Shown here in pieces: positions 36,550-45,896 of a stretch of 64,000 nt of DNA (position 1 is the first letter of the stretch; each line of letters opens with the position of its first letter). The notes under the pieces are model-generated. The model saw nothing but the letters and a program-made list of their open reading frames with translations, did no database searches and had not been told where the DNA came from. The translations under genes and the position numbers were made by a program. The stretch covers positions 1-64,000 of the forward strand of contig JAFRBK010000014.1 in assembly GCA_017404985.1 (NCBI GenBank), read 5' to 3'. This DNA comes from Clostridia bacterium. Its GTDB lineage: Bacteria > Bacillota > Clostridia > Christensenellales > Aristaeellaceae.

Positions 36550-36774
36550 ATGCCATTGTTCCGGAAAAAAACCGCTGTCGGCCGTGCTGCTTACGATCGA
36601 AAAAAAAAGACACCGGCCATTCGGGCCAGCATCTGTACAGGGGAAAAGGTTGCCGGATTCAGGGATAAGGAAACTGGCAGCTTCGAAGAAATCATGCTGA
36701 TTCGGTCTGAAAAAGACCTGGCTCTGTTTCGTGAGCAGTTCCGGATCGAGGAAGAAATACCGGTCTTTTATTAA
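36550..36774 (+). CDS. Small conserved clostridial protein (74 residues)
   Basis: The start is ATG 36550 with AAAGGAAG upstream. The product has a basic N-terminus (MPLFRKKTAVG), then PAIRASICTGEKVAGFRDK and a helical C-terminal half (EIMLIRSEKDLALFREQF). It resembles a short protein conserved in Clostridia that is sometimes misnamed aspartate dehydrogenase; no catalytic motif is present. The single CTGE Cys is conserved in relatives as I recall them. The stop overlaps that of the recombinase gene on the other strand. Confidence 0.72.
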   Translation: MPLFRKKTAVGRAAYDRKKKTPAIRASICTGEKVAGFRDKETGSFEEIMLIRSEKDLALFREQFRIEEEIPVFY

Positions 36775-37874
36775 CCTTCCGTTCTGAAATCAGGGTCTCC
36801 CGGCAGATGAACATGCTCGGCGGCTTTTCTGCGCCTTGCATCCGTCATATCCGCATAGTGCTTCCGGGTGGTATCGACAGAACTGTGGCCGAGGACATCG
36901 GCGACCAGATAAATATCACCGGTCTCATGATAAAGATTCGTTGCGTACGTGCTGCGAAGCTTATGGGGGCTGATTCGGCTTTTTAACGGCGCGGCGGCGG
37001 CCGCGTATTTTTTTACCAGATTCTGCACGGCCCGCTGGGTAATGCGGCGCCGCTGCAGGCTGAGAAAGAGGGCGTCCTCATGCCCGGGAAGCGCTTCGAT
37101 CGTATCCCGTTCCTCCAGGTATTCCGCCAACGCTTCCGCCACTTCAGGCGGAAAATAAAGCACGACCTGATTGCCGCCCTTCCTTGTGACAAGAAAAGCA
37201 TTGTTTTCCAGATCCACGTCATTGATATTCATTCCAACGCACTCGCTGACCCGGATTCCGGTGCCAAGAAAGAGGCTGAGCATCGCAAAATCCCTTTTGG
37301 ATGTGAGTTTCTGGTATTTTTGCTGGCTTTTGCTCATTCCTGATCCGCTCTGCGCCTCGTCCAGCATTTTTTCCATTTCCGCCCGGGTCAGGCGAATAAT
37401 CGGCTTTTCATGAACTTTGGGGAGGGGAACCAGTTCGGTTACATTGGAAGCAATCCGTTGGTTTTTAAACAAATAATCATAAAAAGACCGGATGGCACAG
37501 AGTTTGCGTTTGATGGACAATTCATGATTGACGATTTCTTTTTTCGGTACCGAATCGTCTTCCGGATTTTTGAGGTAGTAGGTCAGGTATTCCGAATAGG
37601 AGGTCAAATCAGCCCTCGTCAGCTTTTCCAGGTCAGCATCTGTCATAAGGCGCGGATCCTTATCAGAAAAAGCCAGCCGTTCACGGCAAAGAAACTGGAA
37701 AAACGTTCTCAGATCGATAGCGTAGGCCAGCCTGGTAAACGTACCGGTTGTCAGAGCGATTCCACGAAGGAAATCAGAGCAGGCTTCCGGAAGCTCACGG
37801 CAGATCGAACGAATCTGCAGAATCCGTTTTGCGTCCACTTCATCCCTGTAATGGTTTTTCTTATCCGCTGCCAA
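36771..37874 (-). CDS. XerS-like tyrosine recombinase
   Basis: The 367-residue product uses TTG 37872-37874, chosen because AAGGAGG lies 11 bases before it. A longer frame from TTG 37914 starts inside a dyad and lacks a site. The SAM-like N-terminal core-binding domain (about residues 45-155) precedes the catalytic domain with Arg in GTGIRVSECVG, Lys in TRKGGN, SPHKLRST (H..R), LGHSSVDTT and nucleophile Tyr in KHYAD. The linker ahead of the catalytic Arg (SGSGMSKSQQKYQKLTSKRDFAML) resembles single-recombinase systems of the XerS type found in Firmicutes. No phage genes are nearby. It is probably the chromosome dimer resolvase. Confidence 0.85.
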   Translation of the reverse strand: MAADKKNHYRDEVDAKRILQIRSICRELPEACSDFLRGIALTTGTFTRLAYAIDLRTFFQFLCRERLAFSDKDPRLMTDADLEKLTRADLTSYSEYLTYYLKNPEDDSVPKKEIVNHELSIKRKLCAIRSFYDYLFKNQRIASNVTELVPLPKVHEKPIIRLTRAEMEKMLDEAQSGSGMSKSQQKYQKLTSKRDFAMLSLFLGTGIRVSECVGMNINDVDLENNAFLVTRKGGNQVVLYFPPEVAEALAEYLEERDTIEALPGHEDALFLSLQRRRITQRAVQNLVKKYAAAAAPLKSRISPHKLRSTYATNLYHETGDIYLVADVLGHSSVDTTRKHYADMTDARRRKAAEHVHLPGDPDFRTEG

Positions 37875-37913
37875 TGGATCCGGTTCCTCCTTTTCCGGAA
37901 TCAAAAATGGGCT

Positions 37914-37949
37914 CAACTATTCGTAAAACTATGGTTTAGCGAATAGTTG
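37914..37949. promoter_or_regulatory. dif-like recombination site candidate next to the recombinase
   Basis: The left arm CAACTATTCGTAAA (37914-37927) and right arm TTTAGCGAATAGTTG (37935-37949) are inverted repeats differing by one extra base. They flank a 7-base centre ACTATGG (37928-37934). Arm and spacer lengths fit a tyrosine recombinase core site, and CG-AAAACTAT--TTT recalls the streptococcal difSL sequence as I remember it. It could alternatively be an operator of the recombinase gene. Confidence 0.6.
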
Positions 37950-37969
37950 GAGCTGATTCCCTGTTGAGA

Positions 37970-38452
37970 TTAAGGCTTTTGTTCCTCCGGCATATCCGGA
38001 TTCAGGCGGCGATATTCATCGATTGCCGCACGCGCCAATTCATCACAGCGAATATTTTCTGCGTGATCGGCATGCCCTTTTACCTTAATAAAGGTGACCT
38101 GATGCTTTCTGGTCTGCGCCGCCAGAATAAACCATAGGTCCTGGTTTTCAACCGTCGTTCCGTTGCTGGTCTTCCATCCGTTCCTTTTCCAGTGGTCGAT
38201 CCAATGTTCGTTAAAAGCCTGAACCAGGTAATTGCTGTCGGAATACAATTTCACATTGCAGGGCTCCTTCAGGGCCCCGAGGCCGCTGATCGCCGCAAAC
38301 AGCTCCATCCGGTTATTGGTTGTGCCGGCCATATACCCGCTGATTTCCTTCCTGTGCGGGCCAAATTCGAGAATCGCCGCCCAGCCTCCGGGGCCCGGGT
38401 TTCCGCTGCAGGCGCCATCCGTATAGATATTGACCTGTTTTCTTTCACTCAT
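37970..38452 (-). CDS. rnhA: Ribonuclease HI
   Basis: RNase HI cleaves RNA in RNA-DNA hybrids. The catalytic DEDD residues lie in IYTDGACSGNPGPGGW, NRMELFAAI, LYSDSNYLV and the C-terminal KVKGHADHAENIRCDELA. The chosen ATG at 38452 (MSERKQV) has GGAG about 11 bases before it and gives 160 residues. An alternative ATG at 38473 overlaps the proC stop in an ATGA arrangement and would add MNGAFGC. It is translationally linked to proC. Confidence 0.94.
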   Translation of the reverse strand: MSERKQVNIYTDGACSGNPGPGGWAAILEFGPHRKEISGYMAGTTNNRMELFAAISGLGALKEPCNVKLYSDSNYLVQAFNEHWIDHWKRNGWKTSNGTTVENQDLWFILAAQTRKHQVTFIKVKGHADHAENIRCDELARAAIDEYRRLNPDMPEEQKP

Positions 38453-38469
38453 ACAGCCGAACGCTCCGT

Positions 38470-39285
38470 TCATTTGGATTTGGACATTTCACGGCTTTTT
38501 TGCGCACAGGCCTTCATCGCATCCATAATCGCTGCCCGGAAACCTTTTCGTTCCAATTCTTCCACGGCTTCGATGGTGGTTCCGCCCGGAGAGCAGACCG
38601 CATCCTTCAGTGCTGCCGGATGCGTTCCTGAAGAAATGACCATGAGTGCGGAGCCGAGAACGCTCTGTGCTGCCATTTCATATGCATATGTTCTCGGCAA
38701 TCCCTCGGCAACGCCCGCATCGGCCATGGCTTCAATCATCATATATACATAGGCAGGCGAACTGCCGCTGATGGCCACTACGCCGTCAAAAAGCCGTTCA
38801 GGAAGGACTTTGGTTTTCCCGACAGAATCGAAAATCCCTTTTGCGTAATCAAAATCCTCCCTGGAAAAAGTCGTTTCATCACATAGCGCGGTCATCCCTT
38901 CACCAACCAGCGCCGGCGTATTGGGCATCACTCTCATATAGGTCGCATCTGTTCCGGCCAGCGCTTTGGACAGCATGCCAACCGTCCATCCGGCGGCAAT
39001 GCTCAGCACAGCCTTCCCTCTCAATGCAGGCCGGATTTCATCAATGACTTCCTGAATATAAATCGGTTTAACCGCCAGAATAATCAGATCGGCCCGTTCC
39101 GCTGTTTCACGGCAATCCCTGGCCAACGCGATCCCGGGAATGTCTTCGCCGAGTTCCCTCATCCTTCTTGCGCTGGCATCATATGCGATGATTTGTGCAG
39201 GCTTTACATAATCGGCTTCAACAATTCCGCGAAGAATCGCGGATCCCATATTTCCTGTGCCGATCATGCCGATGGTTCTGATCAT
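38470..39285 (-). CDS. proC: Pyrroline-5-carboxylate reductase
   Basis: The 271-residue enzyme performs the last step of proline synthesis using NAD(P)H. The N-terminal Rossmann motif is GMIGTGNMGSAILRG. VKPIYIQEVI and the C-terminal signature (SGSSPAYVYMMIEAMADAGV, then CSPGGTTIEAVEELE) are typical. GGGGAGG precedes the ATG. A minus-strand TATAAT (39318-39323) with a weak -35 TATGCA (39341-39346) suggests its own promoter, with rnhA and perhaps the recombinase downstream. Confidence 0.96.
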   Translation of the reverse strand: MIRTIGMIGTGNMGSAILRGIVEADYVKPAQIIAYDASARRMRELGEDIPGIALARDCRETAERADLIILAVKPIYIQEVIDEIRPALRGKAVLSIAAGWTVGMLSKALAGTDATYMRVMPNTPALVGEGMTALCDETTFSREDFDYAKGIFDSVGKTKVLPERLFDGVVAISGSSPAYVYMMIEAMADAGVAEGLPRTYAYEMAAQSVLGSALMVISSGTHPAALKDAVCSPGGTTIEAVEELERKGFRAAIMDAMKACAQKSREMSKSK

Positions 39286-39369
39286 TTTGGTTTTCCTCCC
39301 CTTTTCATATTTCTGTGATTATATCATAAACGGAGCAGTCTGCATAGAAAGCAAATTGCTCCGAAGGGA

Positions 39370-40734
39370 TTACAGAATATATTTATTCAGGTCCAGGGGC
39401 TTGTTTTCGCCCTTCAGGTGCTCATTGACATAATTCCCGTCGATTTTCAGCTCAAAGGGGGGCATGTTTTCATCCCCGGCATTGAAGCTGATATCCTCAA
39501 GAAGCTGCTCAAAGATCGCGTGCAGCCGCCTGGCGCCGATATCCTCGGCATGGTCGTTCGCGTAGCATGCCGCCTTGGCAATTTCTTCAATAGCGCTTTC
39601 GTCAAACGTAAGCATGACTTTATCCACGGAGAGCAAGGCCGTGTATTGCTTGGTCAGCGCATTTTCAGGAACGGTCAGGATCTTCTGGAAATCATCGATC
39701 GTCAGGCTGTTCAGCTGAACATGCACGGGAAATCTTCCCTGCAATTCGGGAATCAGGTCGGATACCTTGCTGACATGGAAGGCGCCGGCGGCGATAAACA
39801 GCATATGGTCCGTATTCACCGCACCGTATTTGGTATTCACGGTGCAGCCTTCAACAATCGGCAGAATATCCCGCTGGACGCCTTCCCTGCTGACATCCGG
39901 CCCATGGGACTGGGAGCTTCCGGCAATCTTATCGATTTCATCAATAAATACAATCCCGTCCTGCTCCGTCCTCCGTACGGCCTCTTCCTGAACCGCATCA
40001 TTATCGATCAGCTTGGCAGCCTCCTGGTCCGTGAGGATTTTGCGGGCATCCCGGACCTTTACATGACGCATTCTGGTTCGTTTGGGCATCATGTTTCCCA
40101 TCATATCCCCCAGGCTGATGCTGTTTCCTCCGACTTCCAGGGTCGGAGCTTCCTCCTCCACCTCGATTTCCATCTCCAGGTCTTCAATCTCTCCGCGCAT
40201 CAGCTGCTGACGGATATCTTCCTTCCGTTTGGCCAGTGCGGAGCTTTCCTCCGATGTGGGCTGGCTTTCCTTCTGTTTGCCGAGAAGAAAGTCCAGCGGG
40301 TTGGTGCTTTTTTTCTGCGGATGGACCAGCAGGTCGGAAAGCCTTTCCTCAGCCAGCACCCGGGCCCGGGGCATCACCTTTTCCTGATGCTCTTTCCGAA
40401 CCATCCGGACAGCATTTTCCGTCAGGTCGCGAATGATGCTTTCCACATCCCGCCCAACATAGCCGACTTCTGTAAACTTGGTGGCTTCGACCTTAATAAA
40501 GGGCGCATTGACAAGCTTTGCCAGGCGGCGGGCAATTTCTGTTTTCCCGACGCCGGTCGGCCCGATCATCAGAATGTTTTTGGGAATGATTTCATCCCGG
40601 ATGGATTCGTCCACACGGCTTCTGCGATAACGGTTCCGAAGCGCGATGGCTACGGATTTTTTCGCTTCGTTCTGCCCTACGATAAAGCGGTCCAGTTCAT
40701 GCACGATTTGTCTCGGTGTCAGGTTTTCAGCCAT
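39370..40734 (-). CDS. hslU: HslU ATPase subunit of the HslUV protease
   Basis: The 454-residue AAA+ unfoldase has Walker [36 protein letters not shown] and Walker [13 protein letters not shown]. An I-domain with acidic stretches ([14 protein letters not shown]) lies near residues 140-230. The C-terminus DLNKYIL docks on HslV. It follows hslV by 17 bases. No codY follows, unlike the Bacillus clpQ-clpY-codY order. Confidence 0.97.
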   Translation of the reverse strand: MAENLTPRQIVHELDRFIVGQNEAKKSVAIALRNRYRRSRVDESIRDEIIPKNILMIGPTGVGKTEIARRLAKLVNAPFIKVEATKFTEVGYVGRDVESIIRDLTENAVRMVRKEHQEKVMPRARVLAEERLSDLLVHPQKKSTNPLDFLLGKQKESQPTSEESSALAKRKEDIRQQLMRGEIEDLEMEIEVEEEAPTLEVGGNSISLGDMMGNMMPKRTRMRHVKVRDARKILTDQEAAKLIDNDAVQEEAVRRTEQDGIVFIDEIDKIAGSSQSHGPDVSREGVQRDILPIVEGCTVNTKYGAVNTDHMLFIAAGAFHVSKVSDLIPELQGRFPVHVQLNSLTIDDFQKILTVPENALTKQYTALLSVDKVMLTFDESAIEEIAKAACYANDHAEDIGARRLHAIFEQLLEDISFNAGDENMPPFELKIDGNYVNEHLKGENKPLDLNKYIL

Positions 40735-40751
40735 TGTCTTCCCTTCTCTCC

Positions 40752-41291
40752 TTACAGAACTTCCACTGTAATATGGTCATTGGTGTATACGCAGATGCTC
40801 GCCGCAATCCGTAAAGATTTCTCAGCAATTTCATGGGCGCTCAGTTCCGTGTTCTGAACCAGGGCCCGGGCCGCGGAAAGGGCATAGTTTCCGCCGGAAC
40901 CGATGGCAGCAATTCCTTCATCCGGCTCGATCACTTCCCCTGTTCCGCTCAGAATCAGCAGAGACTCCTTGTTAGCCACGATCATCATGGATTCAAGCTG
41001 CCTCATCACCTGGTCACCGCGCCAGTTTTGCGCAAGGGCAACCGCTGCTTTCTCCAGATTGCCGCCACACTGCTGCAGTTTCTCTTCAAATTTTTCGCAC
41101 AAAGTGAAGGCGTCCGCAACACTGCCGGCAAACCCAACCGCAACCGTTCCGTTATACAGGCGGCGGACTTTACGGGCGCTGGTCTTAAAAATGGTATTTT
41201 CACCCATGGTGACCTGGCCGTCACCGGCGATGGCCACCTCTCCCCCTCTGCGCACCGCACAAATCGTGGTTCCTCTGAATACGCTTCCCAT
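40752..41291 (-). CDS. hslV: HslV peptidase subunit
   Basis: The ATG at 41289-41291 is chosen because AAGGAG lies about 9 bases upstream; the longer frame has no site. The 179-residue product starts [17 protein letters not shown]. The catalytic N-terminal Thr would be exposed by removing the short propeptide before TTICAV. The proteasome-like fold shows [11 protein letters not shown] and [14 protein letters not shown]. With HslU it forms the two-tier ATP-dependent protease. Confidence 0.96.
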   Translation of the reverse strand: MGSVFRGTTICAVRRGGEVAIAGDGQVTMGENTIFKTSARKVRRLYNGTVAVGFAGSVADAFTLCEKFEEKLQQCGGNLEKAAVALAQNWRGDQVMRQLESMMIVANKESLLILSGTGEVIEPDEGIAAIGSGGNYALSAARALVQNTELSAHEIAEKSLRIAASICVYTNDHITVEVL

Positions 41292-41320
41292 AAATGTTAA
41301 TCTCCTTTTCCCAGATAATC

Positions 41321-42628
41321 TCAAAGATCCAGTGTTTTCAAATACGCCAGAGACCTGGCGGATATTTTTTCATATCGTGCCTGTTTGTCCATTTTCTTTT
41401 TCCCGGGTTCCGGCGGAAGCGGATCAATCAGCCCGAATGCACAGTTCATCGGCTGGAAGCGGGCGTTCGGTGTGGAAATATATTTCCCCATCGCCCCAAG
41501 CGCCGTCAGGGAGGGCAGCGAAACGGGGTTTTTTCCAAGCAGCTGCCTGGCCAGGGAAATCCCGGCGACCATTCCGCTCCCGGCGCTTTCAACATACCCT
41601 TCCACGCCGGTCATCTGCCCGGCGAAATAGCAGAGCGGACGATGAATCATTTCATAATGCTCATTCAGAAAACCGGGGCTGTTCAGGAAGGTGTTCCGAT
41701 GCATCACGCCATATCGTGCGTATTCGGCGTTCTTCAGCCCGGGAATCAACCCGAAAACGCGCTTCTGCTCCGGAAACTTCAGGCGGGTCTGAAAGCCAAC
41801 GAGATTATACATGGTGTCATCCGCATTATCCTGTCGGAGCTGCAAAACAGCAAAAGGCATTTTCCCCGTGTGGGGATCCCGGAGCCCGATCGGTTTCATT
41901 GGGCCGAACGCCGGAACCATTCTGCCGCGCCGGGCCATGCTTTCGATCGGCATGCAGCCTTCGAAAACCTTCTTTTCCTCAAACCCGTGGATTTCCGCTG
42001 TTTCCGCACTCAGAAGCGCATCAATGAAACAATTGTATTCGGATTCCGTTATCGGGCAGTTCAGGTAGTCATTTCCTCTTTCGTACCGGCTTTGCCGGTA
42101 GATCACGCTCATATCCAGCGAATCCTTATACACAATCGGGGCGGCGGCATCATAAAAATTCAGCGTGGATAAACCCGGAAGCCTGCTGATGGCTTCCGCC
42201 ATTTTATCGGAGGTCAGGGGGCCGGTGGCGATCACCACAGGTCCGTCCGGAATCTCTGCCACTTCTTTTTCCTTTAACGCAATCAGCGGATGCTCCCTGA
42301 TCCTTTGGGTTACCAGTTCCGAGAACCTGCTCCTGTCAACAGCAAGCGCGCCGCCCGCCGGGACAGCCGTCTGTTCGGCGCAGTCTATAATCAGAGAATG
42401 CAACACCCGCATCTCCGCTTTCAGCAGCCCCACCGCGTTGGAAAGCCGGTCGCTGCGAAAACTGTTGGAGCATACCAGTTCCGCCAATTGGTCCGTATGA
42501 TGGGCAGGCGACATTCGGGAAGGCTTCATCTCGTACAGGGTAACCGATACTCCTCTTTCCGCCATCTGCCAGGCTGCTTCGCATCCCGCCAGGCCGGCGC
42601 CGACCACAACGGCCCCCGGATTATTCAT
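41321..42628 (-). CDS. trmFO: Methylenetetrahydrofolate-tRNA (uracil-5-)-methyltransferase TrmFO
   Basis: The 435-residue flavoprotein forms 5-methyluridine at tRNA position 54 using methylene-THF. The FAD-binding N-terminus is [26 protein letters not shown], then [21 protein letters not shown] near the C-terminus, are TrmFO hallmarks. The conserved Cys of ELVCSNS is present. It overlaps topA by 8 bases and precedes hslV by 29, matching the topA-trmFO-hslV order of Bacillota except that no xerC lies between. Confidence 0.96.
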   Translation of the reverse strand: MNNPGAVVVGAGLAGCEAAWQMAERGVSVTLYEMKPSRMSPAHHTDQLAELVCSNSFRSDRLSNAVGLLKAEMRVLHSLIIDCAEQTAVPAGGALAVDRSRFSELVTQRIREHPLIALKEKEVAEIPDGPVVIATGPLTSDKMAEAISRLPGLSTLNFYDAAAPIVYKDSLDMSVIYRQSRYERGNDYLNCPITESEYNCFIDALLSAETAEIHGFEEKKVFEGCMPIESMARRGRMVPAFGPMKPIGLRDPHTGKMPFAVLQLRQDNADDTMYNLVGFQTRLKFPEQKRVFGLIPGLKNAEYARYGVMHRNTFLNSPGFLNEHYEMIHRPLCYFAGQMTGVEGYVESAGSGMVAGISLARQLLGKNPVSLPSLTALGAMGKYISTPNARFQPMNCAFGLIDPLPPEPGKKKMDKQARYEKISARSLAYLKTLDL

Positions 42629-44759
42629 TGCTGTCTCCGTCTTCTTCAGTTACAATCGGTTCCGTTTTATACCGGCAGTTTTCATTGGAGCACAGATGAA
42701 GCGTTTCACCCCTGTTGTTTCTTTTCTCCACCATATAGGAGCCGCATTTGGGGCAGGCTTCCGGTACCGGCTTATCCCATGAAACGAAATCGCATTCCGG
42801 ATAGCCTTCACAGCCATAGAACTTTCTGCTGCGTTTGCTGATCTTCTCCAAAAGGCGTTTCCCGCATTTTGGGCAGGGTGTATCCAGGTACTTCAGCACA
42901 GGCTTCGTATTTCTGCAGGCCGGGAAATTGGGGCAGGCCAGGAACTGCCCGAATTTCCCCATTTTATATACCATCAGCGCTCCGCATTGATCGCAGACAA
43001 CGTCGCTGATTTCGTCATGGACCTCCACTTTTTCCACTTCCGCTTCAGCGGTTTTCAGGGTCTTTTCAAATTCGGGATAGAAATCCCGCAAAACCTGTTT
43101 CCAGTCCAGCGTGCCGTCTTCCACTTCATCCAGGCGGGACTCCATGGACGCTGTAAACTCCGTATCCACGATATCGCTGAAATACTTTTCCATCATCTGG
43201 GTAACCATAATCCCAAGCTCCGTAGGATACAGGCGTTTCTTCTCCCTCGAAACATATCCTCTGGAAATAATCGTGCTGATGGTCGGGGCGTACGTGGAAG
43301 GGCGGCCGATGCCGTTTTCTTCCAGCGTGCGGACCAGGCTTGCCTCCGTATACCGGCTCGGCGGCTGGGTGAAATGCTGCTCGCTCTCCACCTTCACAAT
43401 TTCCACAGGCGATTTTTCTGTCAGCAGCGGAAGCGTCATTTCATTGGATTCCGCAGTTTCATCCTGGCCTTCTTCGTACAGCATGGTAAACCCGGCTTCG
43501 GTTTTATGCTCGCCATAGAACCGAAGGCCGACATGTTTGCCCTCAATGCAGGCGGTCATGGTCTGGTATTCGGCAGGCGCCATCTGGCTGGCAACAAACC
43601 GGTTGTAGATCAGGCGGTAAAGCATAAACTGGTCTCTGCTCAGCGAATTCTTAATGGATTCTGGCGTTCTCGTTACATCCGTCGGCCTGATTGCTTCATG
43701 GGCATCCTGGGCATTCTTCCGCCCTTTATACTCATTCACCTGTTCAGAAAGATATTTGGCGCCGTAAGCTTCGGGAATATAAGCCCGCAGGGCAGCAAGC
43801 GCCTCATCGCTGATGCGGACGCTGTCTGTACGGATATACGTCACAAGGCCCTGTGTGCCTTCTCCTTCCAAATCCACGCCTTCATACAGCTGCTGAACAA
43901 TCTGCATCGTTCGGGATGTCGTGAAGTTGAGCTTGCGGCTGGCTTCCTGCTGCAGGCTGGACGTGGTAAACGGCGGTGAGGGCATCCGGTGTTTTTCCTT
44001 GTTTTTTACTTCTGTAATCACAAACTGATCCTTTTCGATCATTTTCCGGATGCGGTCCGCTTCCTCCGCGTTGCTGACGGAAGCTTTTTCATGATCGATG
44101 GTGTTCAGCCGTGCGGTAAACGTCGCCTTTTTTCCTTTGCCGCTTCCTGCCATCTGGCAATTGGCGGAAATATCCCAGTACTCCTCAGGAATAAACGAAT
44201 TAATCTCATTTTCCCGATCCACCACCATGCGTGTCGCCACGCTTTGCACGCGGCCGGCAGACAGGCCTTTTTTCACTTTTGCCCAAAGCAGCGGGCTGAT
44301 TTTATAGCCCACCAAACGGTCCAGGGCCCGCCGCGCCTGCTGCGCGTCAATTCTGGCCAGATCGAGCTTGCGGGGATGCTTGATGGCAGCCTGGACGGCT
44401 TTTTTTGTCACCTCGTTGAATTCAATCCTGCACGGTTCATCATCGCTGACGCCAAGGACGTGATACAGATGCCAGCTGATGGCTTCCCCTTCCCGGTCAG
44501 GGTCTGTTGCAAAAAACACATGCGAAGCCGCCTTGGCCTCTTTTCTGATTTTGCTTAAGATGTCTCCCCTTCCCCGGATCGTGATATATTTCATTGCAAA
44601 ATCGTTGTCTGTATCAACGCCGAGCTGGCTCTTTGGCAAATCACAAACGTGCCCCTGCGAAGCTTCCACCTTGTACCCTTTTCCGAGATACCGGCTGATT
44701 GTCTTCGCCTTGGCAGGTGATTCCACGATAATCAGTTTCTGTTTTCCCGTCGTTGCCAT
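42621..44759 (-). CDS. topA: DNA topoisomerase I
   Basis: This 712-residue type IA enzyme relaxes negative supercoils. The Toprim domain has IVESPAKAKTISRYLG and ATDPDREGEAISWHL. The nucleophile Tyr is in LVTYIRTDSVRIS. Three C-terminal four-Cys zinc ribbons follow (starting CDQCGALM, CPKCGKRLL and CPKCGSYM). It lies between dprA and trmFO in the conserved order. Confidence 0.97.
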   Translation of the reverse strand: MATTGKQKLIIVESPAKAKTISRYLGKGYKVEASQGHVCDLPKSQLGVDTDNDFAMKYITIRGRGDILSKIRKEAKAASHVFFATDPDREGEAISWHLYHVLGVSDDEPCRIEFNEVTKKAVQAAIKHPRKLDLARIDAQQARRALDRLVGYKISPLLWAKVKKGLSAGRVQSVATRMVVDRENEINSFIPEEYWDISANCQMAGSGKGKKATFTARLNTIDHEKASVSNAEEADRIRKMIEKDQFVITEVKNKEKHRMPSPPFTTSSLQQEASRKLNFTTSRTMQIVQQLYEGVDLEGEGTQGLVTYIRTDSVRISDEALAALRAYIPEAYGAKYLSEQVNEYKGRKNAQDAHEAIRPTDVTRTPESIKNSLSRDQFMLYRLIYNRFVASQMAPAEYQTMTACIEGKHVGLRFYGEHKTEAGFTMLYEEGQDETAESNEMTLPLLTEKSPVEIVKVESEQHFTQPPSRYTEASLVRTLEENGIGRPSTYAPTISTIISRGYVSREKKRLYPTELGIMVTQMMEKYFSDIVDTEFTASMESRLDEVEDGTLDWKQVLRDFYPEFEKTLKTAEAEVEKVEVHDEISDVVCDQCGALMVYKMGKFGQFLACPNFPACRNTKPVLKYLDTPCPKCGKRLLEKISKRSRKFYGCEGYPECDFVSWDKPVPEACPKCGSYMVEKRNNRGETLHLCSNENCRYKTEPIVTEEDGDSNE

Positions 44760-44775
44760 GATAAACCCCTCCGGT

Positions 44776-45894
44776 TTATTGTTTCACTTGATAGAATTTT
44801 CCGGGCATTGATTCCACCAGGCCTTTGATCTGCATCATGGTCAGATGGCTCAACAGCCCTGCTGCATCCAGCCCTGTTTTGTCCACCAGCTGGTCAAATC
44901 CAAGCGCTCCGGGGCGCAAAGCCGAAAGAATGCGCTTCTCGGTTTCTGTCAGATTCGCCTCCGCAGTTGAACAATCGATATTTTGCCCTACATTCCTTTT
45001 ATTGTCAAGCCACTTCATATCCTCCAGAATATCTTCCGCTTTCGTGAAGTAGATCGCGCCTTCCCGAAGCAGAAGGTGATTGGCCGAGCAGAGTTCGGAT
45101 TGCGGGTCTCCCGGATAAACAAAAACATCCCGATTCTGCTCCGCCGCATGATTCACCGTAGTCATGCTCCCGCTGTGAATTTGTGCCTCCATCAGAACAA
45201 CCGCATCGCTTAAACCGCTGATAATCCGGTTTCTGACCGGAAAATGGGGACCAAGCGGTTTTTCATCCAGAATGTATTCACTGATCATGACGCCGCCCCT
45301 GTCCAGGACTTTTTTCTTCAGGTCTGCATTCTCGGCCGGATAATTGAAATTCAGGCCGCAGCCAAGAACCGCTGCGGTCGGGCTTGGCCCGTTCAGGCAT
45401 CCTTTGTGTGCGCTGGTATCGATTCCGTAGGCAAACCCGCTGACGATCCGTACGCCGGCATGGCTCAGGTCGCAGGCAATTTTTTCCGTTGCCTGAAGCC
45501 CCGCGTATGAAGCCCTTCTGCTGCCGACCATAGCCAGGCACTTTCCCGTAAGCGCTGAAAGGTCGCCCTGATAGAACAGAATCGCCGGAGGGGCCGGAAT
45601 GTTTTTGATTCTTTCCGGATAATCCTCATCCACGATGGTGACTGCGTGAATTCCGAATTGCCTGATCCGTGCGTCCCAGCCGCTGTTCTTGATCTCATCG
45701 AACCGGCGCTTAAGCAGGGAAAGCTCCCTTTCATTCAGCAGCGGCAAAAATGGTTCCCTTTGCTGCTGCCAGCCTTCCGCGACGGCTTCAGGGCTTCCAA
45801 ACTGTTCCAGCAGGAGCCGCATTTTGTCCGGCTGGATTCCTGTCGACGCCAGCCACATGGACAGCAGTTCCGTTGAGAAATCATTCGTTCCCAT
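44776..45894 (-). CDS. dprA: DprA DNA-processing protein
   Basis: The 372-residue protein loads RecA on incoming single-stranded DNA during transformation. The Rossmann-like DprA core shows MVGSRRASYAGLQ, SGFAYGIDTSAHKGCL, AVLGCGLNFNYP and FPVRNRIISGLSD. A C-terminal winged-helix domain (ETEKRILSALRPGALGFDQL) completes it. It follows comM by 2 bases. The window holds comM and dprA but no other competence genes, so natural transformation is possible but not shown. Confidence 0.95.
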   Translation of the reverse strand: MGTNDFSTELLSMWLASTGIQPDKMRLLLEQFGSPEAVAEGWQQQREPFLPLLNERELSLLKRRFDEIKNSGWDARIRQFGIHAVTIVDEDYPERIKNIPAPPAILFYQGDLSALTGKCLAMVGSRRASYAGLQATEKIACDLSHAGVRIVSGFAYGIDTSAHKGCLNGPSPTAAVLGCGLNFNYPAENADLKKKVLDRGGVMISEYILDEKPLGPHFPVRNRIISGLSDAVVLMEAQIHSGSMTTVNHAAEQNRDVFVYPGDPQSELCSANHLLLREGAIYFTKAEDILEDMKWLDNKRNVGQNIDCSTAEANLTETEKRILSALRPGALGFDQLVDKTGLDAAGLLSHLTMMQIKGLVESMPGKFYQVKQ

Positions 45895-45896
45895 GG

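Noticed and set aside
36771-37874. The tyrosine recombinase as a phage or ICE integrase
   Set aside because: No phage, excision or conjugation genes are nearby. It sits in a housekeeping run, and its linker resembles XerS-type proteins.
39331-39362. Hairpin CGGAGCA...TGCTCCG between hslU and proC as a terminator
   Set aside because: The stem is only 7 pairs with a long loop and no clear T run follows on the minus strand, so it is not called.
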